Below are positions 24,089-35,664 of a stretch of 64,000 nucleotides of DNA, in pieces (position 1 is the stretch's first letter; each line of letters begins with the position of its first letter). The DNA is from Lytechinus pictus (lineage: Eukaryota > Echinodermata > Echinoidea > Temnopleuroida > Toxopneustidae). The notes beneath the pieces were generated by a model. That model had not been told where the DNA came from and searched no databases. It saw only the letters and a program-made list of their open reading frames with translations. Position numbers and translations under genes: made by a program. Location: NCBI RefSeq assembly GCF_037042905.1, contig NC_087257.1:24751501-24815500 (forward strand). The letters run 5' to 3'.

Positions 24089-24909
24089 TTAAAGGTCAAG
24101 TCCACCCAGGAAAATGCTGACTTGAATAAATAGCGAAAAATCAATCTAGCATATAGTGCTGAAAATTTCATTAAAATCGGATGTAAAATAAGAAAGTAAA
24201 TAAAGATGCTTTAATAGGAGGATATTATAACTTGCAAACAAATTTTCGGCACCACTCCTATGTGTCTTAAAATCGCACGCTCGATCTGTAATGAAAATCA
24301 TAAGTCAGAAAAAAACCACTGGTTCCAATTTTTTCTGATTTATGATTTTCATTACAGATCGAGCGTGCGATCTTAAGACACATAGGAGTGGTGCCGAAAA
24401 TTTGTTTGCAAGTTAAAATAAGAAAGTTATGACATTTTAAAGTTTCGCTTATTTTTCACAAAACAGTGACATGCACAACTAGGTGATTCAGTTAATGATG
24501 CCCATCACTCACCATTTCTTCTGTATTTTATTGTATGAATTATACAATATTTCATTTTTTATAGATTTGACACTAAGGACCAACTTGACTTAACCATATA
24601 GTATTAAACAATGCTAATTGCACATGTTCAGGGAGGAATTAATCGTTGTATCACTTGACAATGAGGAGAAAATTACAATATTTCATATAATAAAATACAA
24701 AAGAAATAGTGAGTGGATGACGTCATAGTCTCCTCATTTGCATACCAGCCAGGATGTACTATAACTGTTTTGTGAAATTAAGCGAAACTTTAAAATATCA
24801 TAACTTTCTTATTTTACATCCGAATTTGATGAAATTTTTAGTGTTATGCTTGTTGGATTTTTCTTTTTTATTCAAATCAACTTTTTGTTGGGGTGGACTT
24901 GTCCTTTAA
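24089..24909. mobile_element. TTAA foldback element, family copy C, with nested insertion
   Basis: The left end TTAAAGGTCAAGTCCACCC and right end GGGGTGGACTTGTCCTTTAA match copies A, B and D. It is about 210 bp longer than its relatives because of an internal insertion at 24198-24413. Confidence 0.85.
24198..24413. mobile_element. nested hairpin insertion with 86-bp arms
   Basis: AACTTGCAAACAAATTTTCG... from 24229 is mirrored through CGAAAATTTGTTTGCAAGTT ending at 24414, with only two mismatches in about 86 bases and a short loop ACCACTGGTTCCAA. The host string TAAAATAAGAAAGT occurs on both sides (24184-24197 and 24414-24427), a likely 14-bp target duplication. About 31 bases to the left of the hairpin are not part of the symmetry. 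Confidence 0.75.
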
Positions 24910-25231
24910 GAAATTTAGATTTTGTAAGAAAAAAAATCATGGAAACATAGTGAAAATTGATTAAACGTTACTTTATTGTCTTTATAAACAACTATAAATT
25001 TACATCACATTACCATGCATTTACCTATCACATATATGAAATGAAAGAAAAAAATGGGAAGAGCACAATACCGGGACAATACCGTATGCCACTTATTATT
25101 TCCAGTGCTTAGTTTTCTCACCCCTCCCCCCTCACCGCCTGTCCCCCCCCCCACCCCCGGCGTGATTATAACTCGGGAAGTGGATCTTAATTAGCTCTTT
25201 CTCATCGTATATCTAGACACAGATTTCGAAA

Positions 25232-28200
25232 ATGAAGAGCAATCAGGTGATATCTTTTTCTTATGGTGGCGTCACTGTGAGTGCTTCCGATATCAGCAAA
25301 GAACAAAATTCTGGGGTGAACACTTTACGCAACATCTCCTCCTATAATCGGAGGTTCGATAGTTTCCGAACGTCATCGGAAGGATTTCGGGTCCTGGGTG
25401 CGAATGACCGAACACTGTCGAAGAAATTCGATGTATCTGTAAATTCGTCAGTCTCTGTCAGGCGACCTCTTCCACCGTTGGTGAAGGTAGAGCGCCCTCT
25501 TTATTGTTTAACCGACAAACTTATTTTAAACTAAAAAGGACTTAGATTTAATCGTTTCCGATTGCTAAATTCTGTTAATCATATTGTTTATTCCAGTACT
25601 GCTGTAATTATATGTATAATTGCTTCTGGCCGAGAGTCTATAACAGTCTATAGTATGTTAGAGATATGTTGCAAAAATAACAAAAACAAAATCACTGCCG
25701 ATCAATGAGAAAGGCAAGATAAAGATCTATCATGACCACCTTCTATCAAGACGCTATCAGTTATCAATAATGCATATCATAATTGTAGACTGAACTGAGT
25801 TCATTTCGATTTTAAAAATATAATTTAAAAAATACTTTTAGGGTGTCTGTTGACGGTAATTCAACGCAAACAGTGTAATTCTCCGCATGTCTTTCGATCA
25901 TCTTCTTTTTTTCGTTTCTACAGAACAACACTTGCAAAAGATCAAGAAGAGAGTTGCCGTCATATTTTCCCCTCGTAGCACCAAAGCCTGTTCTACCACC
26001 GATCAACCCAAAAAAGAAGAACTTTTCTCGATTCGGGGAAGACAATAATAATGGAATTAGTTTTCATTCTGAGGACGCCAAGCCTCAAAATCGACCAGTA
26101 ACCATGACAACCAAACTTATTCTTAATGACAGCCCCGGTGATGCATTTGACGGGGAGTGTTTTCTTCCCCTATGGGCTTCTACTCCTAAGAATTCTCAAA
26201 CAATATTACGTTCTCAGAAAAGTCGGCCCCTTCCGATACCTATCGATGTGGTATTTCGGCAATCTTCGGGCACTTCCGAGCAGGATACATTTTCATCATC
26301 GTATACGAAGGCACTGAGTACATGCGTAACATGCGACATCCATGACGAAGGAGTTCGGCCAACGGGGAAAAGGGAACGTCGGAAAAAATTAAGCCGCGAT
26401 AAAACTAAGGAGTGGGTAAAATCGTCGGACTTTGCCTTGAAGACTGCAGACGACGAAGCACTGTCGTCGCTCGAGACCGGAAACTTCCAGACACTATCGT
26501 CCGTCACATTCAGTGCCGATCTTCCACCAAAAGACTGCAATAAACCAAAGAGTACAGATCATCAGCTCAGAAAGATTGTTAGTAGCCTGAATGCACTGAA
26601 ACCCCCTTCGTTGCCGTTTCGGATCGTCGTCCACGAGCGCCTCATCAAGTTCAGTGTCGATCTCCAGTTCCGCGTCCAGTTCATCAAAGATTGGTGGCGG
26701 GAGATCAGGTTCCCTCGGTTGCCAATGCCAAAGATAACCATCGACATCGACTTCGCCACGTTCACTCAGCTTAGAGAACCCCTGAGGGAGTTTTGCGCTC
26801 GACTTCGAGAGAGTTTAAGATACCCCAAACCGATAATCCTCGACCCGCCACCGAGGTATGTCCACATCCCGCCATCCGCAGTAAATCTTCACGACGCTGC
26901 GTTGATAACCGACGAACGCAAGAGACGCAAACTCACGCAGTCGCTCCTGCAATATGATAAAACACCCAGATGCTCTCCTCTCCGAGCTGACGTCACAATG
27001 GTTGATGATGATCTCGAGGGCAAGGGGCCTCGATGCGTCTTCAAGGACAGGAATGGACGTTGTTTTAAAACAGGTTCAGGGCTTCATGTTACTTTTGCAG
27101 ACGAGCAGCAGGAAGATGATCAGGATTCGTCACCAAGCAAAGCCCCAAGAATAAACGATGGGAAACCAATGCCTGTGACGAAAAATGAACAAGTATCGGA
27201 GGTAAATAATTTCGAGCTTATTCTTTTGAGCATATTAATCATGATGATAATAGAAAAGTAACCCATGACTTGGAAAAGGATTATGATGATAACCATTTGT
27301 TGTATTATAAAGTGAATGAACCATTTATATTCCTTTTCATTCTCGTCATGCCAGAAACAATTCAACAGCGCGAGGAAAAGGCTGGCAGCGATGTTGAAAA
27401 AGCTAGACGATCCTTCTTGGTATGAAACCTGGATTAAAGAAAACGGTACGTACGTTGATTTGTCAAGGAATGTTATATAACGGTCATAATGAACGACTAG
27501 AAAGATTACTATGTATAAGCATGATAAGGCTGACCCTGGGTGGGGCGCCCCCCCCCCCCACACACATTATAAGAACCAAGCTTGCAAGTCTCATCAATCA
27601 TTATCATTGCAGTGTGTATAACACCCGGGTATAACACGCAAATATCCCTTTCACAATAGATGCAAATTGTCGCATCGCCACGTTCTTGTCGCAGAACAGT
27701 AATCAGAAATTAAGAACCATGCAACGATGTATTTTATGAACAATGTTATATGAAACCAATTGCAGTATAGTTTTCCCGCGTGCGCGTATGAGTTTTCATA
27801 ATGATTAAAGGTAGATTTTTTTTTCTACCGCCCTATGCATTGCCAAGAAGGTCCCTATCATGAATCATGAAGTGAATTGAACGAAGTAAATTTTTTGTCG
27901 TACCCCTCTATATCTACCGAAATCCTTAATTTTAATCAGATTGAAAACAAAAAGAAAATTTAGTTAAAATCATCAGCTCTCACAGACATGAGAAGAAACA
28001 AACCAATGATGCAAGCACACGAGACGGGAACAGTATAACACCGTCCTAAAATTGTGTTCTTTTCGTATTCTTTAAATGCCAAATAGACCAATTCGAAATG
28101 GATTTGAAAGGATTCAACCCAAAGAAGCTTGACCTCATTCGGGCGCTCATCTACGCGATCGAACACGAGCCTTGTCAGAGGTTGACGATCCATGGTAAAG

Positions 28201-30250
28201 GTGAAGACGAGGACAGTGACCGCGGAGCGATCGCGAGACAGATGATGCGCGTACACCAGCAGTTCGCGCATCATCGCTTTGGAATGTCCCAAAGACAGGT
28301 ATGTGTCCGCCCTTTAACATGTTTAATAGTATGCTGATATTGCCTCGATAAGTTATGGTAAAAATAGTTTGTTTTGAAATCATGTATACGATCTTGGTCT
28401 TGTCAAAACGTTTAATGCCAACCGGGGGGGGGGGGTGTACTTATTCTCCCTTACTCATGAGAGGAGGTGCCGTGGCCTAGTGGTCTGATTAAGGCTTCTG
28501 ACTATAGAAAGTGAAAGTCAGGGGTTCTATCTCCGGCGCCGGCACCTATCCTACATTCAAATAAATGGAAGTGCTATACGCATTCTTGTTTTAGTGTGCA
28601 TTTGTTAAAAAAAAGATGGGTTTCATGAAATGAAAAAGGGGGGTGCAACACTCCCCTTAAGCCTTGCAATGAAATAAGAGCACCGGTCATTGGTATCAGA
28701 AATCGTCAGGGCGATTACAGCGATTGCAACATTTTAAAGTGTTATTGACAATCACGGGGATTCACGGCATGTACCATTTTCCTCATGGGTGGAGAGAAGC
28801 AGGTCTGACTAGATGCATGGTCCATTATTATATAGGCATTAGAACTGCGGAAAAACAACATTCCAAGTCTATTCAGGGTTGGCTACATTTTGCAATAAAT
28901 CAGATATTTTACAAGTTCCATGGCATATCTTACAAACCGGCAGTTGATGTATGCCTTATACCACTTCCATTTTTCATGTACAACTGCAACCCCACTATCG
29001 TGACATTAAAGGCGATATGATGCTAATCGTTCTCGTATCGATCTGTCGGATATCTCAGGAACAGAAAAAAATATTTCAGACCATGTTTACGATTTTCTCA
29101 CCCTTTCACCCATGTTTCTTTCACCGCGTGAGTGTAAGGTCAAAGTTCAATGGACTTTGGAACTTGCCCATGAACTAGCAGTGTCAAAAATAAATTCATA
29201 ACCCTGGCATTTTCACCTTGCATTGTATATTTTGGCTCTACATGCAGTAAAGTAGTACAGAAAATAATGTGGATTCTAAACGTAGTAGCGCACTATCTTT
29301 ATATACTCGTCGGTTGAATAGTTTGTGCGCTATTATTATTGAATTGAATTGAATGGAATTGAAATGAATTCAAATGGTATACTATGAAACTTTTAAAGCA
29401 GTCATATACACTGAATTGTGAAATACTTTACACAGTAAAATACAAATTATGTATATATAATATCATAAAAATAATCACATGTAAGAAGGAATTTTTGGTG
29501 AGATGTTACGTTTGGTGAATATAAAAAAAGAATAGGTTAAAACGATTTTACACGAAACTATAACATCATAATGACCATGATATATCTCAATATGGGCTAG
29601 TCAACATTTTGAAATGGCAATGCAAGGACCGGTCAAACTGTGCACGTAAACAAATGGTAAATCAGAACAAGATGCAATTGGAGGTATTTATATAGGAGGA
29701 CTATATTTATAAGCTCGGGATTTGATCTCAGAGCAGCGTCGTCATCGATAGTCTGAGGTCTTTTCAAAAGGCACCTTTTCCGTGATTTTCAATTTTCAAA
29801 ATATTTTTCAAATCTCATTTAAGGAAACATAAAAAGTGAGGGAGAGTAGAGAGAGGGAGGGAAAGAGAAAGAGACAGGCAGAGGGGTGAACATGGTGAAG
29901 ATTAAATTATGATAAAATTTGGAGAGTGAGGGCCAGGAGTGAGGGGGGGGGGCAAAAAGTTAAGTATTAAACATGTTTATCGTTTACTTTCTACTGGAAA
30001 AAAAAACAATCCATATTCACTGCGAACCCATCAAGGACAAAATGAAAAAAAGGGTGAAAAGGATTTGTTAAAGCAGTACACAATAATATTATTAATCGAT
30101 CCTCTTGCCTCCCTTTTATCCTAAGGCATTGCTATCATTTTCTTCCTCGTTATCATCCTTATCGGTATAATCTTTTCATCGCCGCCATCATCATCATCAT
30201 CTTATCATCATCATCATCATCATCGTCGTCATCATCATCATCATCTTATC

Positions 30251-30281
<31 letters not shown>

Positions 30282-30283
30282 CC

Positions 30284-30315
<32 letters not shown>

Positions 30316-31919
30316 CTTATCATCACCATCATCATCATCATCATCACCATCACCATCATCATCATCATCATCTTATCATCATCATCATCATCATCTTATC
30401 ATCAACATCATCATCATCTTATCATCACCATCATCATCATCTTATCATCACCATCATCATCATCATCATCATCACAATCATCATCATCATCTTATCATCA
30501 CCATCATCATCATCATCATCATCAACAGCACCGTCAAAATCATCATGATCATTATATGACCACAAGAACCATCCTATTTTCATCATCGTCACCATCATGC
30601 ATTTTTTGCCAACGTCATTAATCTTCATGATCTTTGCCACCATTTATTATTCTATAGTTTCATTTTTTTTTGCTATTATCATTTTCCCATAGATAATATT
30701 TTCCGTTTTGATTATACCCTTCTTGATTCATTTTTTACTATGTCATTTTCGCCCTCAATAATACATTTTTTAGAAAATTATTTTCAAATGAAGTATTCAA
30801 CACAGTTAGATGGTTTCAAACAATAAATATTTTTTTACTAAAATCAATCCCAAGATATTATCCTCCCTCTTCCCTTTCTCTGAGAGAGTTTTATTTGTTT
30901 TTCAAAGGTTTTTTTTTAGTTTCAATAAATAACAGTGTCACTTTTTATTTCGACGATAGATAGGGAAAAGTAGAACTTTATAAGGATATTATCATTATGA
31001 TTTTCTTTAATCATTTTACCAAGGCAAAATCATTGTTTTTTGTCATAAATATTGCTTATGGCACTGAAAACAAAAAGATTTTGGTCGGAAATGCCTGATT
31101 TGACCAACATTGATAGTTGGTCTTATAGGGCTGGCGTACACCATGGGAGGGGGTCCTTGGGGACCATGGTCACCAAAATTTTTCACGAGAAAGAAAAAAG
31201 CTAGGGAAGAAAAGAAAGGAAATGGGTGAATTATAATATATTTTGAACACTTATGTAAAAATCTATCACAACTGCTGACCACTGAGAGATAAAAAAAAAT
31301 CGAAAGTTGAGCTAAACCTGAGCAGTTAGCCGAACAAAATAAAAATGTACAAAAAAGTATAAAAAATATGTCAATTTTTTGGCAGTTCATGCCTATTATT
31401 ATAATGACCTAGTTGCTGCCCGAATATATCCATGTCATTAAAAAAAAAATCATATACCCCGTCCTAAGTATATATCTGCCTACTATTAATTTGTTCGTGA
31501 AAAAGCAAAACATATAAAAGTATTATAATGTATTCATGTCACCTTCGCTGGCCAGTAAATATTACGCAACATGCCATGATGTATAGTTGTATAATCGACT
31601 AGCAATACCATAAATACCTTCACGTGCAAAATAAATAACTCAATTATTTTTTTTTCTCGTGTTCCCACAGCCAAGCACCGGTCTCGGTCCAGCCATGCAC
31701 CCCGGAGCTACGGCTTATGGAATCAAGGATGTGGGTTACTGCAGCGTGTCGACCCACATTATGTATACAGATGATCGTGCTGGCTGCCTAGCGTGTAGAG
31801 TCCTGAAGGCCGCCCGGCGTTTCGGCTGCGAGGACCGTCTCGCATCGCTGTTAGCTCGACCCACGATTGGGGATTGCTTCTCGCGTGTATGTAGGCGGAG
31901 TGAGGGATGGCGTGACTAA
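25232..31919 (+). CDS. uncharacterised basic, proline-containing protein, five exons
   Basis: Exons 25232-25486, 25924-27201, 27355-27445, 28087-28298 and 31671-31919 join in phase (2085 bp, 694 residues plus stop) with GT/AG borders. I do not recognise the family. Residues 1-85 are serine- and arginine-rich. The large exon 2 has proline clusters (LPPLVK, PPPRYVHIPP), basic runs (KRERRKKLSRDK, ERKRRK) and an aromatic helical segment with KDWWREIRFPRL. Exons 3-4 encode amphipathic helices (DPSWYETWIKEN; LDLIRALIYAIEHEPCQRL). The last exon is cysteine-rich (CLACRVLKAARRFGCED, GDCFSRV) and looks the most constrained. A GTATGT donor at 31887 could replace the TAA ending at 31919, in which case the gene continues. 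Exonic GC is clearly above the surroundings. No signal peptide or membrane segment is seen. Confidence 0.8.
28465..28545 (+). mobile_element. tRNA-derived SINE head
   Basis: GTGGCCTAGTGGTCTGATTA (A-box type) and GGGGTTCTATCTCC (B-box type) lie about 45 bases apart, a tRNA-like pol III head. It is not a functional tRNA: the arms do not pair well and there is no acceptor stem. It lies in the intron after exon 4. Confidence 0.55.
30180..30533. repeat. long ATC microsatellite with recurring CATCTTATCATC
   Basis: About 350 bp of (ATC)n in which CATCTTATCATC interrupts the run at least eight times, giving a secondary period. It lies in the large intron before exon 5. Confidence 0.9.
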
Positions 31920-32629
31920 AACTAACTGACTTTACAGATAAAAATCATGTTACAATATACTGTATAATGCAGCTTTGAATATCAGCTGTATAGTAAATTT
32001 CTTATTACTCCCTGGTACAGAATATAACTAAGGGGAAAAGGCAGGGAAAAGGTAAGGGTCTACTTTATGTGACACAGAAAGGCATGCATTTACCTACCTG
32101 CTTTAATACATACAGGTGCAAGAAGATAACCATGATGATGATGCAAGTTGATATAAATGCAGTATAACGCTTTTAATACTACCAGTGTTCTTGTTTATTC
32201 CAGTCAGTCATCAAATTACCCTTATAAGGTGCTGAAATAATGTCATGTTTTAAAATGAAAACGTAGAACCGAAATAAATGAAATTGAATTATATAAACAT
32301 ACATTTTTGGTTGTTATAGCTCATGCATATGTGAACTGAAAAACCCCACTAAAATTAATGTTTGATACCAGATAATGGTCAACATAGATATATTGAAGCA
32401 GTTTGAGAGACCCCTCACCGATAGGCCTATATAATTCTAACTGAGAGATTACATGCAGTTCTTCAACCTGCATGGGAACACTGTTTTCAATGCAGGGCCA
32501 AGTGTTTATTATAGAGAAGAGCTCTTCATATAATTTTGTATCGGGTCTAAATATCACATGCCTGCCTGCATCGGCATGATCGGAGAGAGAAATTGTTGTG
32601 TGTGTGTGGGGGGGGGGGGGGGTTGTCTA

Positions 32630-32855
32630 CACAGTAAAAAAAAATTATACAACGCTGTTTACTATATGAACCTTACAGTAATTGTTTAAAAACAGTTTAA
32701 ACAAGTGTTTAAATCTTAAGCAACAAAGTTTAATTTTCAATATCTAATCTTCAATAAATTAAACATGATTGTTTAAACGGTTAAACAAAATACTGTAAGG
32801 TTCATAATTATAGTAAACAGCGTTGTATAAAATCTTAAACAGCGTTTTTACTGTG
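32630..32855. mobile_element. foldback MITE, 226 bp
   Basis: The left end CACAGTAAAAA with ATACAACGCTGTTTACTAT and GAACCTTACAGTA is mirrored by TACTGTAAGGTTC, ATAGTAAACAGCGTTGTAT and TTTTTACTGTG. The interior repeats GTTTAAAC variants. There is no coding content. Confidence 0.75.
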
Positions 32856-33144
32856 GTACATGACTTGGGTTCAAATGTATTTCTTTATTTTCTTTATTTC
32901 ATCAATTTCTTTATTTTCTGTATGATATTTCCTTTTTTTTCAGTGAATGGACCAGTTGACTAACTTTTATTTATAAATTTATGTATATGTATATGAATCA
33001 CTTATTTTACTGATACCTTGATGAATTATTTACGAAGCTTTTTGTCAGTTTGTTTTAATTTGAACATGTAACACCGATCCTATATACGTAGTCTCCATTG
33101 GCTTGTGATAAAGGCACGCATTTTGTTTAAAGTCCTCATGCACT

Positions 33145-33410
33145 CTTTTTCAGAAGTGCGTTAACATGGTTAATGGGAATGCCCCTGCCTACCTCGGTGA
33201 TTTAATTCAGAAATATAAACCCAGTCGAAATCTTCGTTCACAATCAGACCTCTCTGAAATAAATACGAGTAAAGTCCAAGACTTTTGGTGATAGAGCTTT
33301 TGGGAAAATCGCACCAAAATTGTGGAACAATCTGCCTCATAATATACGATCAATAACAGATTTCAATAGATTCAAATCTGTGTTAAAAAACAACAAAATG
33401 TTTGGTATCT
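33145..33410 (+). mobile_element. non-LTR retrotransposon 3' remnant
   Basis: Translation gives GNAPAYLGDLIQKY and, after a frame change near 33285, FGKIAPKLWNNLPHNIR and FNRFKSVLKN. These are the usual closing motifs of the reverse-transcriptase ORF of CR1/L2-type LINEs. It has a stop and a frameshift, so it is a dead fragment of roughly 90 codons. Confidence 0.7.
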
Positions 33411-33699
33411 TTTTACCCAACAAACATGCATGTTCCCATTTTACCCAATATTGGGTAAACTTTGCTTTTAGAGTGTGCATGACGAGATATTGAAATAACG
33501 CTATATATACATACAATATTTTATATTATCGCGGGTTTGCCCCGTTCATTAATTGAACACAATTTTGTTCCTGTCCCCCAAAACATACCCGTTTTTTTAA
33601 ATTCACTGCAGTTGACTTTACCTTATACGATGTTTGTCGCTCGAATTTGAATTGCAAAATGTTTGAATGAAACTCACACATATTGCATTGGAAATATTA

Positions 33700-34680
33700 C
33701 TTTGCGAGGTAAAAATCGCAGGCGCAAAATTAGTCGTACTGATAATGTCAGAGATAAAATGTCAAGTGGTAAAATGGCAGAAGAAAATGACAGAGTGGAA
33801 AATGACAAATGTAAGGGTTAAAAAATGTCAGAGGTTAAAGTGGCAGAGGTAAAGCATCAGTTCTAAAAAAAGCCAGAGGTAAAAAGTGGCAGAGGTGAAA
33901 AAAGCACTTTAAACAAAAAAGACCGAGGTAATAGCAGTTCGAAAAAGGCAGAGGTGAAAGCTGCTGTTATAAAATATGTCAGGGGTAAAAATAGCAGTTA
34001 TAAACATGGCAGAGGTGAAAATAGCACTTTAAAAAAAAGGACAGATGTAAAAATTGCAGAGGTAATAGCAGTTCTAAAAAAAAGCAGAGGTGAAAAAAGC
34101 ATTTCTAAAAAAATGTCAGGGGGGAAATAAAAATGGCAGAATTAAAAACAGCAGTACCAAAAAATGGCGCAGGTGAAAATGTCAGTATAATGGCAGATAA
34201 GAGGTAGAAATCGGAGAAGTGTAAATGAGGTACTAAACTTTGTGACATTACGGAGGTAAAATGACAATGGTATAAAGCGAACACGGTAGAGGCAAAATGT
34301 CAGTCTCGGAGGTAAAAATGTGAGAGGTAAAAAATGTCAGGAAAATGGCAGATGACAGGTAAAATCGCAGAGCCGGGGTAAAAATAAGGTCAAATGGATT
34401 TTGTAACATTGCAGAGGTAAATTGACAGTGTCAGAGGTAAAAACATGACAAATGTAAAAATAGCATGGGTTAAAAAATAAGAAGTCAAAACTGCATGGCA
34501 GAAGTCAAAGTAGCAAAGGTAAATGGGAGTGGTAACAATAGCAGAGGTGAATATGGCAGCGTAAAATGGCATTGGCACAAAAGATGTAAAATGACAGATG
34601 TAAAACAGCACAATGGCAGAGGTAAAATGGCAAGCAGATTTAAAAATGGCATAGGAGAACAATGACAGAGGTAATTTGTT
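33700..34680. repeat. GGTAAAAATGGCAGA degenerate minisatellite
   Basis: About 1 kb made of short units built from GGTAAAA, ATGGCAGA or ATGTCAGA and AGCAGTT, with variable period around 15-30 bp. Spurious frames arise on both strands. Runs such as GCAGAGGTAAA recur dozens of times. Confidence 0.85.
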
Positions 34681-35057
34681 CGGTGCACAATTTTTCTAAA
34701 CCACGCTTTTTAAGTACTGTTGTACAGTTATGTCTCCATTGTGTAAATGAATAGTTCATCTGCTGGCAACAGTAGGCTTTAATGCCACTGGCGTACAGAG
34801 GGAGGGAGGGGGGGCTTGAGAGCATGGAACCCCACAATTTTTCAAATTTTCACGACCGAGGAAAAAAAAGAAAAGGAAAGAAAAGAATCGTTAAAATATG
34901 ATATTTTTTATAAATGAAAATTATATCTAAATCTGTCACAAAATTTGAATTTTATATGATAAAGATATAAAACAGCGTTTCAGTATTCTTCTCTTTAATA
35001 GCTAGGGCATACGGCGTGAGTCCCTTTATTTATTTTTTGGCTCATAACGCCACTGTA

Positions 35058-35498
35058 CAGTGCGTATAAAAAAAAACGGGACAGTTTTGAAAAGTCTATA
35101 AAAAATTTGTTTCAAATTATTATATCTATATTTTGATGTTAATAGATGCTCTGATATCTTATCTTTAAAATGCAATTAAAAAAATATAATTTGTTCATGC
35201 TTGAGCGAACATGGGACGTTTTTGTCTGGGGTTAAAAAGGAGGCTTGCGCCAAAATGGCATAAAATGATAAATATGATGGTCGGACTTCTTGCTAATCAG
35301 CAGACTTCCTCTTGACCTTTTCATTATCTTTGCCATAATTTCCGTGTTCGCTCAAGCATGAACGAAACTAAATTATTTTGATGGCATTTGAAGGATAAGA
35401 CCTCAGAGCACCTATTGACACCAAAATATAGAGATCATAATTTGAAACAAAAATTTTATAGACTTTTCAAATCTGTCCCGTTTTTTTTATACGCACTG
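35058..35498. mobile_element. mariner-type MITE, 441 bp
   Basis: Long inverted repeats start CAGTGCGTATAAAAAAAAAC and end GTTTTTTTTATACGCACTG; both ends are flanked by TA (35056-35057, 35499-35500), the Tc1/mariner target. The arms extend over about 160 bases each (for example TTCATGCTTGAGCGAACA and its inverse). There is no transposase inside. Confidence 0.85.
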
Positions 35499-35550
35499 TA
35501 TAGTGCTAACCTACTATAGGTCATGTTGTTAACGCCATGTAGGCCTGGCA

Positions 35551-35664
35551 CAGGGGTCGCGGAAGCCGTCTACAAAAACGTAAAAATGACCATAATTATG
35601 ATTGTAATTTTTTTGCATGGTCAGCCCCCCTCTCCCCACTTTGAAAACCGTTCCGCGGCCCCTG
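35551..35664. mobile_element. short foldback related to 20930-21088
   Basis: Begins CAGGGGTCGCGGAAGCCGT and ends GAAAACCGTTCCGCGGCCCCTG. The central GTAATTTTTTTGCATGGTCA is the inverse of the phrase in the 20.9-kb copy. Confidence 0.65.

Larger units (their letters stand above)
20062..25231. other. intergenic, no further gene recognised
   Basis: Probably contains the 3' UTR of the death-fold gene near 20062. The rest is repeats: SINE-like sequence, a G/C-run foldback, a TGGTCTAAT array, CRE-like sites and a TTAA element. Stretches 22250-22560 (AT-rich), 22560-22790 (GA and G runs) and 23560-24080 show nothing recognisable. Confidence 0.5.

Noticed and set aside
27120-27563. 147-codon minus-strand frame
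   Set aside because: Antisense shadow of exons 2-3 of the uncharacterised gene.
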